Notes under the pieces: generated by a model
Database searches by the model: none
Told to the model about the DNA's origin: nothing
The model's input: the letters and a program-made list of their open reading frames with translations, nothing else
Assembly: GCA_033032175.1 (NCBI GenBank)
Contig: CM065312.1
Location: 5,270,001 to 5,334,000 of the forward strand
DNA length: 64,000 nucleotides
Source: Saturnia japonica
Taxonomy: Eukaryota > Arthropoda > Insecta > Lepidoptera > Saturniidae
Direction of reading: 5' to 3'
Translations under genes and position numbers: made by a program
Part shown: piece after piece, positions 46,055-56,585 of the stretch
How positions within the stretch are numbered: the first letter of the stretch is position 1
Layout of the letters: the number at the start of each line of letters is the position of its first letter

Positions 46055-46208
46055 TGTTAAAATAAGCTCAACCATAGATACTATGCAACCTTGTTAAAGT
46101 CTGTTTAAAAAAATTATAATATTATTCTCTGTCAATGTCTTGTACAACCGATGTTTTATTTAATTGTTTAATCCTAAATAATCTAAGTTGTTTCAATAAT
46201 TATTAAGA
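46055..46208 (+). repeat. Copia 3' LTR
   Basis: 154 bp; differs from the left LTR at about four positions (two in the A-run, two C/G changes). Followed by the CCTTT duplication (46209-46213). Confidence 0.92.
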
Positions 46209-46213
46209 CCTTT

Positions 46214-46999
46214 ATATAGTATAATTATTAGAATATATAAAAAAAGGTACATGCACAGAAAGAACTGCAAATTTATTAATGTAGATTCTTGTAGCGAATA
46301 TAGCCCTACAATACTCATTTTTACGGTAAAAAGTTCTATTTTTATAGAAATTATTATCAGTTTGATAAAAGCACTGCCCAGTTTTTAAAGTACATATCGA
46401 CGACGCAAAGGTTAATTTAATTGACTAAAGACAAATTTATAAAGTTTATCATATGCGTGTTAGTCAATTAGGCTTAACGTCATCGAATTTACGTTTAACG
46501 AGTGCAATCCTGAAATAATTTGAATTGAATGAATTTAAACACAATATGAGAAATTGATGTGAAACTTAGTAAGTAAATATTATTTTCTTTGATTGATTAT
46601 GAAAGTTATTTCACACTTGAACGTGAAGCTTTAAGAAAGATTAAAGAAAATTTATTCATGAACAAGTAAAAGACTATTCTGTTCACGCATGCAGTAATGC
46701 GGGTTTATTATTGTATTATATAATTTTGCCGTATTCAAGTTTTCGTTAGTCACGTTCCAAGATCTTTATAGTTGGTACGTGGGATGGTTTAAACAATAAA
46801 TAGTCATATAAAAACCATAAACGACGTGAATCCAAAGGAATTATCTAGTTTATATATTTATTTATTTTTTAATTAATTTGTATTGAATACAGCGTTCTTA
46901 AGTATATACAAAAAAAAATAAATCACATCTCACTTTAGGAAATTGGTAAACTATAATATTTTATCATTATTATTAAATAGTTTTTTTAAATATAATAAT
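46214..46999. other. AT-rich non-coding, nothing recognised
   Basis: No gene or window repeat is supported. Confidence 0.4.
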
Positions 47000-47415
47000 A
47001 CCTCGGCACATTGACGATACGGCCCTGATGGTAAGCAGAGCCCAATCCAAATACAACGGTGACCACCGAAAAATCTAAATCCACCGGCGGTCGCTGGCCT
47101 GCCTGCATAAATATCTCTTCACCTTACGCTTAAAGGACCCGATGACGTAAAAAGGAGAGAACACACTGGCCGGCATAAGGTTTCCAAAGCTTCGTCACGG
47201 TACGACAAAGATAAGCTATAGAAAACTTTTTAGTTCTTTTATTTAATAGTAAAAATACAGAATAATGGTATCCTACGGATGGTAAGTCTTGGCAATTATT
47301 GTGTTCGACTTGATCGCGGACACCATACATCAGGTACAACACGCACGCCCAGGTGTAATACAGCGGAGTGGTAGGAATCTGTACCCGATTAGGTCGCAAC
47401 CACCATGCACATTTT
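47000..47415. repeat. Composite of family B and the 10.0 kb repeat
   Basis: 47000-47100 carries the family B 'gatggtaagcagagcccaatcc', 'gaccaccgaaaaatct' and 'ccaccggcggtcg' blocks. 47105-47215 matches 9985-10090. 47270-47410, reversed, has family B blocks ('gtgcatggtggttgcgacc', 'ctaccactccgct'). The 102-codon minus ORF over it is accidental. Confidence 0.55.
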
Positions 47416-48004
47416 TTGCGTTGTTGCCACAGTCTCACTAAACTAAGCCTCGACTGACGTTTTAGTATAGGATGGGATATTGCGTTAATACTCAGTAAAT
47501 TGCTACAACGCCCTTGGAGCTTTCAGAAAAGTAACTGAAGTGTCCTCCAGTCTAATGGTTCCCAAGTTTGCTCTCTTTGCTGTCCCAACGAAACTTCAAA
47601 GTTATCAACGAACAATATATAAGTATTGGATTTGTGTTATTAGAATTTGAATAAATATTGTAAACGGATAGAAAATAATGTATGCATAACATTTGTACGG
47701 GCGTTCGAAGTAGGTAATCATGATTTATTCATTTGTTCGTTTCTTATGTGTTGTTAAAATTTTGTGATGGTGCATTTCAATGAAATTTGCTTACACCAAA
47801 TATCTCATATATAGAAAAATTTTATTGGCATTTTAACATTACAATATTAATTATATAATAAGCCATGTGTAATAATAATATAACAAATCCGTAATCGATG
47901 ACACTACCAACCAGAAATTAACTCCTATCGACACTTGATATTGTTTTTTCTAAGGCGCGGGGTGTGGGTGCAATAAAAAAGTCGAGGACAAAATCATTTT
48001 TTAA

Positions 48005-48139
48005 CAAAAAAGAAAACCAACTCCAATGATTTTGAATAGTTCCTTGATATATCTTCGAAGTTGAAGGTCTAATACCAATGAAATTGATATAGAACCACCC
48101 TTGAGATATACCCTATCCAACAAAAAAAGAATCATCCAA
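48005..48139 (+). repeat. Family D repeat, 5' part, interrupted
   Basis: It runs 'gaaaaccaactccaatg' to 'agaatcatccaa' and stops in the middle of the family sequence. The rest ('catccaaatcggttcataaac...') resumes at 49227. Confidence 0.8.
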
Positions 48140-49226
48140 GCAATGACGTTTTATAAACAGACACGTTATATTCTTACTAAAAGCAATTTGAAACCGTTAC
48201 AAATTTTGTTTTCAACATGTTAAAACAAAGGAGATAGGAAATCTCAGCGTAAGGCGGAAAATCTGTTGTCAAAAAAGGATATAAGTTTCTTCTCAATCAC
48301 ACCGGTAAGATGGTTAGGAAAAGGGCCACCTTGACCCTCGCCCGATTGCATCCTCTGTTATGTGCTGCAAGCAAAATGTCCACGAGACACAAGCTTACGC
48401 TCTACAAGATGTGTTTCCGACCGATAATGACATATAGTTGCGTTGTGTTCGCACATATTTCAAGATATAACTGGAAACGTTTACAAGCCATCCAGAATAG
48501 TTTTCTTCACCGTCTAACCGGTGCCCCTCAGTATGTTCGTATGGAAGATCTCCATAGAGATATGGACCTTCCTTCGATACATGCTTATGCTAAACACCTT
48601 TCTCGCTCGTATTTCGACACCACGTCGAACCACGCGAATTCCCTAATCAAAGCGGCATCTTCATATGTTCCCGACCCCAATGCTGGCCGGAGTAAACACC
48701 GGCCGCGTAATATCTTCACTGACCCGCTCGACCAAATCGAAACAGCAAACGCGTTCTATGCCACCGCCTCTCCAAACAGAGCGTGCCACCGACCACGCCC
48801 GCGTAACCACCATTCTCTCCGCAGAGGACGGGCGGTCAACTTCGATCCCGCACACCCGTCACGTCCACCCTCTCTAGCGGCAACCCAAGCCTAGGTCCGT
48901 TCCTCGGTGTGAAGCCCTTGGGTCAGGCAGCCGCCCGCGCGATACAAGTGACACTATACGTGCAACATTTAGCTACCCACATACAACATTACATACCACA
49001 CAGGTACATAGGTTCTGTAAGGGACCTTTTTTTTTCTTCTTTTTTTTTGCGCTAGTTAGTGTAGTGTAAAAAAACCATTCCGATCACTAAATACACATAC
49101 GCATGGCTCCCTCCTTCCTCCCAGGAGGAGGGGAATGTGCATATGAGTATATATTATTATAGTTAGCTCGAATTTGTAGGAGTAGGGAATTAGTTAGTTA
49201 GGGTATTTACTTATAAAATATAATTG
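48140..49226 (+). mobile_element. Jockey-type LINE, 5'-truncated, inside a family D repeat
   Basis: The insertion is flanked by a 7 bp duplication, CATCCAA (48133-48139 and 49227-49233). It holds the last third of ORF2 and a 3' untranslated part matching 37112-37440, with T-rich and 'tcactaaatacacata' segments. The tail stops at 'gggaattagttag' and lacks the terminal 170 bases seen in other copies. Confidence 0.85.
48255..48894 (+). pseudogene. Jockey-type LINE ORF2, C-terminal fragment
   Basis: The open frame (48310-48894) encodes 'RHKLTLYKMCFRPIMTYSC', 'YNWKRLQAIQNSFLHRLTGAP', 'LPSIHAYAKHLSRSYFDTTSNH' and 'HRPRNIFTDP', the region after the RT thumb, the same blocks as at 36700-37060. A few more codons ('KGYKF') are readable upstream in the same frame from about 48258. 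No catalytic residue is included. This copy keeps the 'WKRLQAIQN' segment that is scrambled in the 36.8 kb copy. Confidence 0.85.
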
Positions 49227-49310
49227 CATCCAAATCGGTTCATAAACAAAGAAGTTATGGCTGATCATCCATAAAAACAATATACATTCGAACAAAGTCG
49301 GTTAAATTAA
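49227..49310 (+). repeat. Family D repeat, 3' part
   Basis: 'catccaaatcggttcataaac', 'aaagaagttatggct' and 'tacattcgaac' complete the family D copy that begins at 48005. Confidence 0.8.
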
Positions 49311-49663
49311 ATATAAAAGTTCGTTAAACAGAGTTCCTACATACTTATATAGGCTTTATTTTTCTTATAAACTCAAAGGATTTCATTGCAGCTTTGTCAC
49401 TTCATCGATGTAAATCATTTTAATTTTACATCATTGTAAAAATAGATACCGAAAAGTATTAAAACTCATGGAGAAAACAATGTTATAATACTAAAAGTTA
49501 AATAAATAATAACTTGTAGTTACTATAATACAATTTATATAAATAAAATAATAGAAGACCACCGTTGTGCGCGTATCAAAAATATTATTAAATTAAAGAC
49601 ATAAAACATTCAAAGTACAACAGATAGGCAAAATGAAAGTTTGTTATCTACAATTTTATAATA

Positions 49664-50935
49664 TTAGGTCCTTACATATGAAATTGGCGTTTTGTTGAAC
49701 TGGTCATTATGATCTCAAATATCTAGCGTCTGGTTAGAAATTCCAAATTAAAATTTATTCCAAATTTAGGCTTGTGTATTTGTGTTTCGAATTTAGTGAT
49801 TCATTTGTTTCGCACCATTTTATTTTTCATTGACATCGTTGTTTTCAAAAAATATAAAATTTAAAATATCGCCTTATTTACGAATATAAGTTCCATTGTG
49901 GCATCAGCGCTGCAAAATCAGCTCGAAGGATTAATGATGTGTATGGGAAGCTACTATAAAAGAAAACACGGTACATGTTTGGTTCCAACGTTTTCGTTCT
50001 GGAAATTTTGACCTACGAAACAAACCCCGTGGACGGCCGGAGACCCTAGTTTAAAATGAAGAATCAAAGGTGATCATTGAAGCGAATCATTCGCAAACTA
50101 TATCGGAGATAGCGGCAGGCTTTGGTGTGAATGATAAAAAAAATTAACTTGAAATCCACAGGAAAAGTGAAAAAGCTCGAGAAATGAGTACCGCATGAAT
50201 TGACTGAAGCACGCCAACAAATACCTATTGAGTGTTGCATTACATTACTCAACCGTCACAATAACGAGGGAATTTTGAATCGTATTGTTACTTGTGACGA
50301 AAAATGGATCCTTTACGACAATCGGAAATGCTCATCACAGTGGTTGAACCCAGGAGAACCGGCCAAATCCTGTCCCAAGCGAAAGTTGTCTCAAAAAAGG
50401 TACTGGTGAGTGTTTGGTGGAGCAGTGCTGGTGTCATACACTATAGTTTCGTAAGATCTGTCCAGACGATAACGGCAGATCTGTATTGTCAATAATTGCA
50501 AACCATGATGAAAAAGCTAGCCCTTAAACAACCGAGATTGGTCAATATCTCAAGCCCACTGCTGCTTCAGAACAACGCTAGATCCCATACTTTACGACTG
50601 ACGGTCGCTAAATTAGAGAAACTGGGGTTGGATTGTCTCCGAAACCCACCATATTCCCCGGACATTGCTCTAACAGATTACCACTTTATTCGGAATTTAG
50701 ACAATTTCTTGCAAGGAAAATAAATTCAATTCCGATGAGGCTGTCCAAACTGACTTCAAAGATTTTATTGATTCTTACTCCCACAATTTTTTTTAGCAAT
50801 CGAGTCAATGAACTACCGTTAAAATGGCGAAAGTGCATAGATACATACTTCGATTGATTAAATGTATAATTTCATAATATTTTTTTCATTTTACTTTTAC
50901 CATATAAAACGTTAATTTCATATGTAAGGACCTAA
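49664..50935 (+). mobile_element. Mariner element, copy 2 (dead)
   Basis: It is 1,272 bp with inverted ends (TTAGGTCCTTACATATGAAA at 49664; its complement ends at 50935) and TA on both sides (49662-49663, 50936-50937). It has the same ends and transposase family as 38321-39562 but the opposite orientation, 11 kb away. Confidence 0.93.
49890..50725 (+). pseudogene. Mariner DD34D transposase, broken, catalytic Asp lost (copy 2)
   Basis: The N-terminal helix-turn-helix region ('GISAAKSARRINDVYGKLL', about 49905) is followed by stops and shifts. A readable part at 50160-50409 has 'KLEKWVPH', 'IECCITLLNRHNNEG' and 'IVTCDEKWILYDNR' with the first catalytic Asp. After another shift, 50496-50723 has 'LLQNNARSH' and 'YSPDIALTDYHF'. 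The second position, Asp in copy 1 ('LLDNTRPQ'), is Asn here. The frames and the lost Asp both mean it cannot be active. Confidence 0.88.
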
Positions 50936-51119
50936 TATTTAACGTTATTTACTGTTTCGCTTTTGGAAGCTTTTTTTATCGTTTATAGATTTAACGTTAT
51001 GGTCACCTTGTCACCTGGTGTTAAATGTTTATTTATTTATTCTGGCTGAACAAGAGAAAACAAATTAATGATACACAGAATACACGTTAATAACAATAAA
51101 TTACAGAACTAAATTTGTC

Positions 51120-51480
51120 TTCCTATTATAGTCGGGGGACGAGACAAACATCTTAGCATTCCATGGATTCAGCGTGCGGGTGCCGGTTCCATCGTGTAGC
51201 AAACAGGGAACACGAGCAGTCCCCGGGAGTTGCGACCAAGGTGTAGGTTTAAGGGGCCTCCTTATGATGCTCATCAGCACTCACCTGGACTGCCCGCGAT
51301 ACCCTCCCTGCCAAGCCAGATTTGGTAAGAGCATGTTAATGCTTCTTTAGATACCCGCTCTAAAATAGAACTTACAGCCGTTCTTGACAGGCCGAGGTCT
51401 TTTAATAAGTTATAGAGAGATTTCGCTGGAATACCTCTCGCTCATTCTTTTACCGCATATAAGTTAACGCATAGCCGTTC
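51120..51480. other. GC-richer stretch of unknown origin
   Basis: It stands out in composition ('gcgtgcgggtgccggttcc', 'cctggactgcccgcgatacc'). I could read no believable protein in any frame, only short open pieces on the minus strand, so a decayed transposon fragment is the best guess. Confidence 0.35.
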
Positions 51481-51949
51481 TTGGTTAACTCGTTACATAG
51501 ATTGTAATATTTATTCATTTTTATTTCGTGGTCTTTATGTAGTCATATTAGTTTCCCACGGTAAAGTAAGCTCTACAAGTATTATACTATACGCTTGATT
51601 TCTCGAGAATAAAGAAATATGTCGGGTTTGGATGACGAAACACCCACATCCTCTGGGATTTTGTAATGATTTTCATATGTGTCCACTAAGATAGTCCAAT
51701 CAGGTGCAGAACCTAGGATTGAGAAGGGCTTACTTTTAGCGTTTACTGATAAGCATCCTTTTATAAAGTTAATTTGTCTCCTAAAAAATATTATAGAAAT
51801 AATTAAAAAACGAAAATAAATAATGGAAGTTATTAAATACAAAACAATTCAATTCAATATATTACAAAAACTACGTAAAGGTTTTGCGTGCAAATAGCAT
51901 TTTTATATCACATTAAAACATTATTCAGATCATTGACAATTCCTGCTTA

Positions 51950-52420
51950 TATTTCCGTAAAATATGTCCAAATCCCTTGCGTTATCATTATGTGCTCTGC
52001 ACATTATGTATAAAAGACATTATTTGAGCAATAAAGAATCTGGAAGATACTTTGATTCCAGTTGACTCTTGTGAATATTGATCGTTGACTTAACAACTCT
52101 GTTGTATCCCATTTAGCATTTATTATTTTATGTAGAATAGAGTAAGAGCAAAAGCTACACCTGAATGACAGTGCTTTGATCCCAAAGTGATTTAGCCTAG
52201 TATTATATGAAGGTAGTTTATGCCTCGATTCAAATTTTAATGCTAAATAACGTACAAAATGTCTTAGGACAGCTTCGATCCTGTTAGTATGCATGTGATA
52301 GTATGGATTCCATACCACCGAACAATACTCCAGAATGCTTCTAACCAATGTTATAAACAAAGTAACTAATGTAGCAGGACTTTTAAATGGTCTTGACATT
52401 CTGACTATAAAACCCATAAC
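51950..52420 (-). pseudogene. LINE reverse transcriptase C-terminus (CR1/Jockey group)
   Basis: The minus frame (52417-52004, 137 codons) carries the region after the RT palm: 'TLVRSILEYCSVVWNPYYHMHTNRIEAVLRHFVRYLALKF', then 'LPSYNTRLNHFGIKALSFRC'. It matches in order the 'YASQVWNPNY..ITRIEKIQKRFLRFLQFK' and 'LPLYTRREI' parts of the 26.9 kb LINE, but is clearly diverged, so it is a different family of the same group. No catalytic motif is left. Confidence 0.8.
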
Positions 52421-52424
52421 TGTT

Positions 52425-52590
52425 GATACGCTAAGCCTAGTTGGGGAAACTGGATCTCAAGTGCAGCTACCGGAATAGACCTATAAGTGTATGGCGACAG
52501 ATTTTGAATGTGAGTGTGGTAGCAAGCCAGGCGGGCAATAGAAAATACTGTAGCATAAAACCATGTTACCATTGAGCAATGGTTTCTAAT
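52425..52590 (-). repeat. Repeat family A, inverted copy
   Basis: The reverse complement carries 'cacttgagatccag', 'ctaggcttagcgt' and the flanking blocks of 1767-1950. It adjoins the 52.0 kb LINE fragment. Confidence 0.55.
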
Positions 52591-52974
52591 TTAATATTAT
52601 ACTGTTATTTTTCTCTCACTTAAATTGTATTTTCTTTATGATAAAATTGTAAATATTTTTTAATGTTCATTAAATAACATAACATACTCACTCATACGCA
52701 GTGAAGAGAAATACAGCTGGGAAATCAACGCTTTTCATAAAATACGCGTGCTACGTACAGTGAGTGAAGCAATGCTTATCAAATTATATGTTTATTTATT
52801 TCTAATGTGTATTTTGGGAAACAAATCCATTCTTAACGGTAATACAGTAATAATAGTACATTAATATGTAAAAAGTACACAAGTTTTATGTGAAGTAGTC
52901 CAAGTTTTTATACAGAAATTCTTACCACCATGTGTATATGGATCAATCAACTAATTTATGATCACATTCAGGAG

Positions 52975-52977
<3 letters not shown>

Positions 52978-53012
<35 letters not shown>

Positions 53013-53019
53013 AGAAAAA
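52978..53019 (+). repeat. (AG)n microsatellite
   Basis: An almost pure AG dinucleotide run passing into AAAG units. Confidence 0.95.
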
Positions 53020-53459
53020 ACTTCGCTTTTCCTTCATTCTGATCAAAGGGCACAATCAGGTCATGCGAGTTTGTAAAAAAATGGAAACTACTTACAGCTA
53101 AAAAAACCTATCTATTTGATTTCTGAAAAAAATCTTAGTAGGGTTTATTTATTTGTAAAATTGTTTTGTGTTATTGCTATTTTCTATTACACAAGATAAA
53201 CTATGTTATGCCATCTCGTTCTAATAATAAAAATGAATCGCAAGTTCCAAGTAAAACTTCATTTATAATGAAAGTTCACAAGTTAATGTGGTCTTCGCAC
53301 AGGAAAATTTTGTATGGAACGTATAGTTTGTATCCTGAGTTACCATGAAATTTAAATAGAAACAAATATTTTTGAGAACTTAATTATGTTTCCCGTTGTG
53401 CGTAATAATAATATTAGATATAATTATTGTAATATTACTTTTATGTATAATTTTTTGTT

Positions 53460-53795
53460 TATTAGCGCTGCAAATTGACGGTACTGTCTCTGATGGTAAG
53501 CACAGTACAATCCTAACACAATGACGACCACCGAGAGATCGTAATCCACCGACGGTCGTTGCTTTCATGCTGGCCTGCATTAATTTAATTGGACATACAC
53601 AGGCCGATCCCGAAACGCAACACGCAAAAGTGTGTCACCATGACTGACATTTTATCACATGCATGGTGGAAGCGACCACCCCGATATCGCCTTTTCCTCG
53701 TACGGTAATCAGCCGAGCGCACCACTTGCAGATGAGGTTAGCTTGGGCATCTCAGCTTTGAAGGTGGAATTTGACACCCCTCACACCTAACAATT
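53460..53795 (+). repeat. Dispersed repeat family B, long copy
   Basis: From 'gatggtaagcacagtacaatcc' through 'gaccaccgagagatcg', 'tccaccgacggtcg', 'gctggcctgcattaattta', 'cacatgcatggtgg' and 'tttgacacccctcacacc'. It is the most complete copy in the window, aligned in order with 33610-33885. Confidence 0.7.
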
Positions 53796-55050
53796 ATCAA
53801 TTTGGTACATATTTATAATAAAATGTCAGGGACAGCAAAGTGTGCGTAAAATAGTTGATTGGTACTCTAGCCTCTCGATATGATAAGTATGCATTTAGTA
53901 ACTATTTAAATCATATTTAAAAGACATAAAAAATTGTCACATAATGCAAAAAATATTCGGTAACACGTAAATTCTCATTTGATATATGAAACGCATAAGT
54001 TTTTCTTGGTTTACTTAGAGATACGGCGTACTAGTGAAGATAAATAGGCGTTATCAAGGGATACATGTGACACCCATATATTTAGGGGTATCGATCGCTT
54101 TACTACCTTATCACTCGATTTGTATAATTAAATAGCATCGAGAAGAATATCACTAAAATATTTCAGAAACTACAGAATAAGACTGTACGTAATTGACAAT
54201 AAATTCATATAAATTGTAAATAAGTAACTATTAATATTCCTTTCATTTAATTACTTGGGATGGGACTTGAACCATCCTTGCTATGTGCCATTACAGAGTT
54301 TCCAACACTGTTCAAAAAATCTTGTCTTTGATATACAATTATTTAATCCTCCAATACTATAGAGAGATAAACGATGTGTTTTTAGTTAAGTAATAGAACA
54401 GTAAAAATTTCATCAAAATCCGTCAAGAATTTTATATACTTGCTACAATTTTTTTAATTCCTTATCCTCGAATAACTCTTTTATTGTATGAGACAAAAAG
54501 TATTGTACAGGTTAATCCATAATATTAGATAGCACTGTGACAATTTTCATCAAAATCTGTCCAATAGGTACAAGGAGACAGACAAACGAAAATTCTAAAT
54601 ATTTTTTTTTTCCTTTATATCGATAACAAAGTACACTCTGATTAAAAATAGTTTTGATACATGTATAACTAAAGTATTAATATTTAATTTCTTTCGTTCA
54701 ATTACTTTCTTTCGTTATTTACTTGCAATCAGTTTATTATGTTCCTATACACGTAATACAAATATAATGTAAGATTTTTTCATATCCGGCTTTAAAAATA
54801 AATAAAGTATATATTTAAAGTAGTTTTGATCAAGTCCCATTTATATCTGTTACTTTAAAGTAAATAACTGGTTTGCGAAAATAATTTATTATGCGTTCTC
54901 TTCACACACGATTCGGAAACAACGAACATATTATTATGTTTTATTTATTATTGTTTATTTATACTCGAAGACGTTTTTAAACAAATGTTCACAATATTGT
55001 ATGAAATATATATCGAATAAAATATTGCAATAACAACAAAATCGCAAAGC
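53796..55050. other. AT-rich non-coding; possible intron of a minus-strand gene
   Basis: No gene is seen. It would be the start of the intron after the 55.1 kb exon if that exon is real. Confidence 0.35.
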
Positions 55051-55056
55051 ACTTAC

Positions 55057-55186
55057 TGGTGATTTGTTTCAATGCTGTGACGGCCGATTTGAGCGTGTTC
55101 AGCGTTCGTCGACGTAGATTGTTTTTCCTCGAAAACGTTTCCATGTCTATATTCACTGACATTGTATTATTTTTGCTGTCCATCAT
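55057..55186 (-). CDS. Possible first coding exon of a host gene (unknown protein)
   Basis: On the minus strand two adjacent ATGs (55186 and 55183) open 43 codons plus one base that end at a strong splice donor, A|GTAAGT (intron from 55056). The peptide begins MMDSKNNTMSVNID and has a basic stretch 'RKNNLRRRTLN' and a short helix-like part 'TLKSAVTALKQIT'. Composition is less AT-driven and more balanced than chance frames here. I do not recognise the protein. Upstream, TCAGT at 55222-55218 could be an initiator 34 bases before the ATG, with a DPE-like AATCG at the right distance. A three-codon upstream ORF (ATG at 55203) precedes it. The exon ends in phase 1, so it is not a drop-in alternative to the phase 0 exon at 19.7 kb. 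Confidence 0.45.
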
Positions 55187-55189
55187 GAC

Positions 55190-56057
55190 GATTATGTACC
55201 CATGTTAGCGAGAAAACACTGAACACCTTTTGTTTCGAAAGCTCGCACAGTACTGCGCGTAAATGCATATCAGTAACAGGTCGTACAAAACTGTAGTCTT
55301 TATATTGAACAGTAAAATCCGTGGAGTTGTAATACTAAATGTTCCAATAATAAACGTTAGTATTTGTCCACGGTAACATTCTCTCTTGCCAAACGTACGT
55401 TGTTGTTTATGTTATTTCAATAATGTAAGTATGCGTTGAAAATCATCATTGTTATGGATAATAATGTTGAAATAAATCGAGTGTTGAGTGTTTATCTATT
55501 TATAACGATTTTACGTTGCCTGTGAAATATTTCAAATTAATTTATCATCAGTAACTCTAAACATCCTTTAAGCTGATAAACTTTGTTATAAATTTGTTGA
55601 AATATTTTTTGATGTATATCATCTTTCCTCTCGCTTTTCTGCAATCTGTGGGAGTGATTTCATAAAAAAGGATAGATGTGTATAACAGGAAGTCGGGAAG
55701 AGCGCGCTATTTGATTCGACCAATGAGCGTGCACAGTTAGCCGTCCATTTTGTGGAGTTTAGTACTGTCAGTGAACAGTGTGTATATAAACTTATATATA
55801 GCTCGCGGTGAATAAATTAGATGGGGAGCAAAATCGAGCGTTAGAAAAAGTGGAGTCGTTACTTTTTCTGTAAAAAATTGTTGATTCTTCGATTTCAGCT
55901 CTTCCTAAAATTACGAAGCAAAATTCGCTAACCATTGGTTTTTTTATTATAGGGTGGATGTTTACGTAAATGTTAGAGCTATCTGGTTATTTTTATTCTT
56001 ATATTGTTCTTAAAGAGTAAACTCTACCCGCACGTAGGAGCTGACTCGTACCATTTT
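55190..56057. other. Non-coding; CCAAT and TATA-like words
   Basis: 'gattcgaccaatgagcg' (55710-55727) and 'tgtatataaac' (55781-55791) lie 50 bases apart, but no transcript can be assigned. The rest shows no coding frame or window repeat. Confidence 0.35.
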
Positions 56058-56585
56058 TCAGGGTTCCGTACCTCAAAAGAAAAAAATAAACCATTATAGG
56101 ATCACTTCGTAGTCCTGTCAAGAACCTTTTCTCAGAAGCATGTGGTGAGGTATAAAGTTGAAATTAATATGAAATACAATCCCTCAGTCTACAATTCCTT
56201 GGAACTGTGAAATATTCAAATTTCGAAACGCAATCAAAAGATACGGCCGTTTATGCCGCATATTTTAACACTCGTAAAGGGAATAAAAAACCTATTGGGA
56301 AATTCCAGTTGACCTAAAATCATGAAATTTGGCAAGAAGCAATTTTTTATAGCACAAGTTGTAAATTTGTAGTTACATCAAAAAATTTGTGATTACAAAC
56401 TTATTTGTAGTTGGTAAACTGACCACAGCATATATTGATCTATGGGGACAACACTTTTCCAACTACAAAATTAACTTTGTTCCTCAATATTGTTTATCTT
56501 TTTCTTAGAATTGTTCGGTGATTTTTTCACTAATATTAATAATTATTTTGAAGAATGTCGGACTCGCACTTGGCCGTTTTTTTAT
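56058..56585 (+). repeat. Conserved insect dispersed repeat (class unknown)
   Basis: It begins 'cagggttccgtacctcaaaa' and ends 'tcggactcgcacttggccg' plus a T-run. Inside are 'aaaagatacggccgtttatg', 'ccgcatattttaaca' and 'atcatgaaatttggca'. From general knowledge this is a widespread, unusually well-conserved repeat in Lepidoptera and other arthropods. No coding frame is readable here. Confidence 0.6.

Larger units (their letters stand above)
40532..46208 (+). mobile_element. Ty1/copia retrotransposon with nested DD41D element
   Basis: The element has 154 bp LTRs, a 5 bp target duplication, a primer-binding site right after the left LTR, a purine tract before the right LTR, and the copia gene order gag, protease, integrase, RT, RNase H. 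Of the 5,677 bp, 1,303 bp are a Tc1/mariner insertion (44220-45522). The LTRs differ at four positions by my comparison, so it is not very old. It carries frameshifts and at least one stop, and is dead. Confidence 0.95.

Noticed and set aside
40532..46208. Endogenous retrovirus
   Set aside because: Gene order has integrase before RT, the primer site is copia-type and there is no envelope gene.
38321..50935. The two mariners as ends of one composite element
   Set aside because: Each has its own two ends and TA sites; nothing shows they moved together.
55781..55791. TATA box with CCAAT 60 bases upstream as a promoter
   Set aside because: No exon or transcript start could be linked to it, and such AT words are frequent here.
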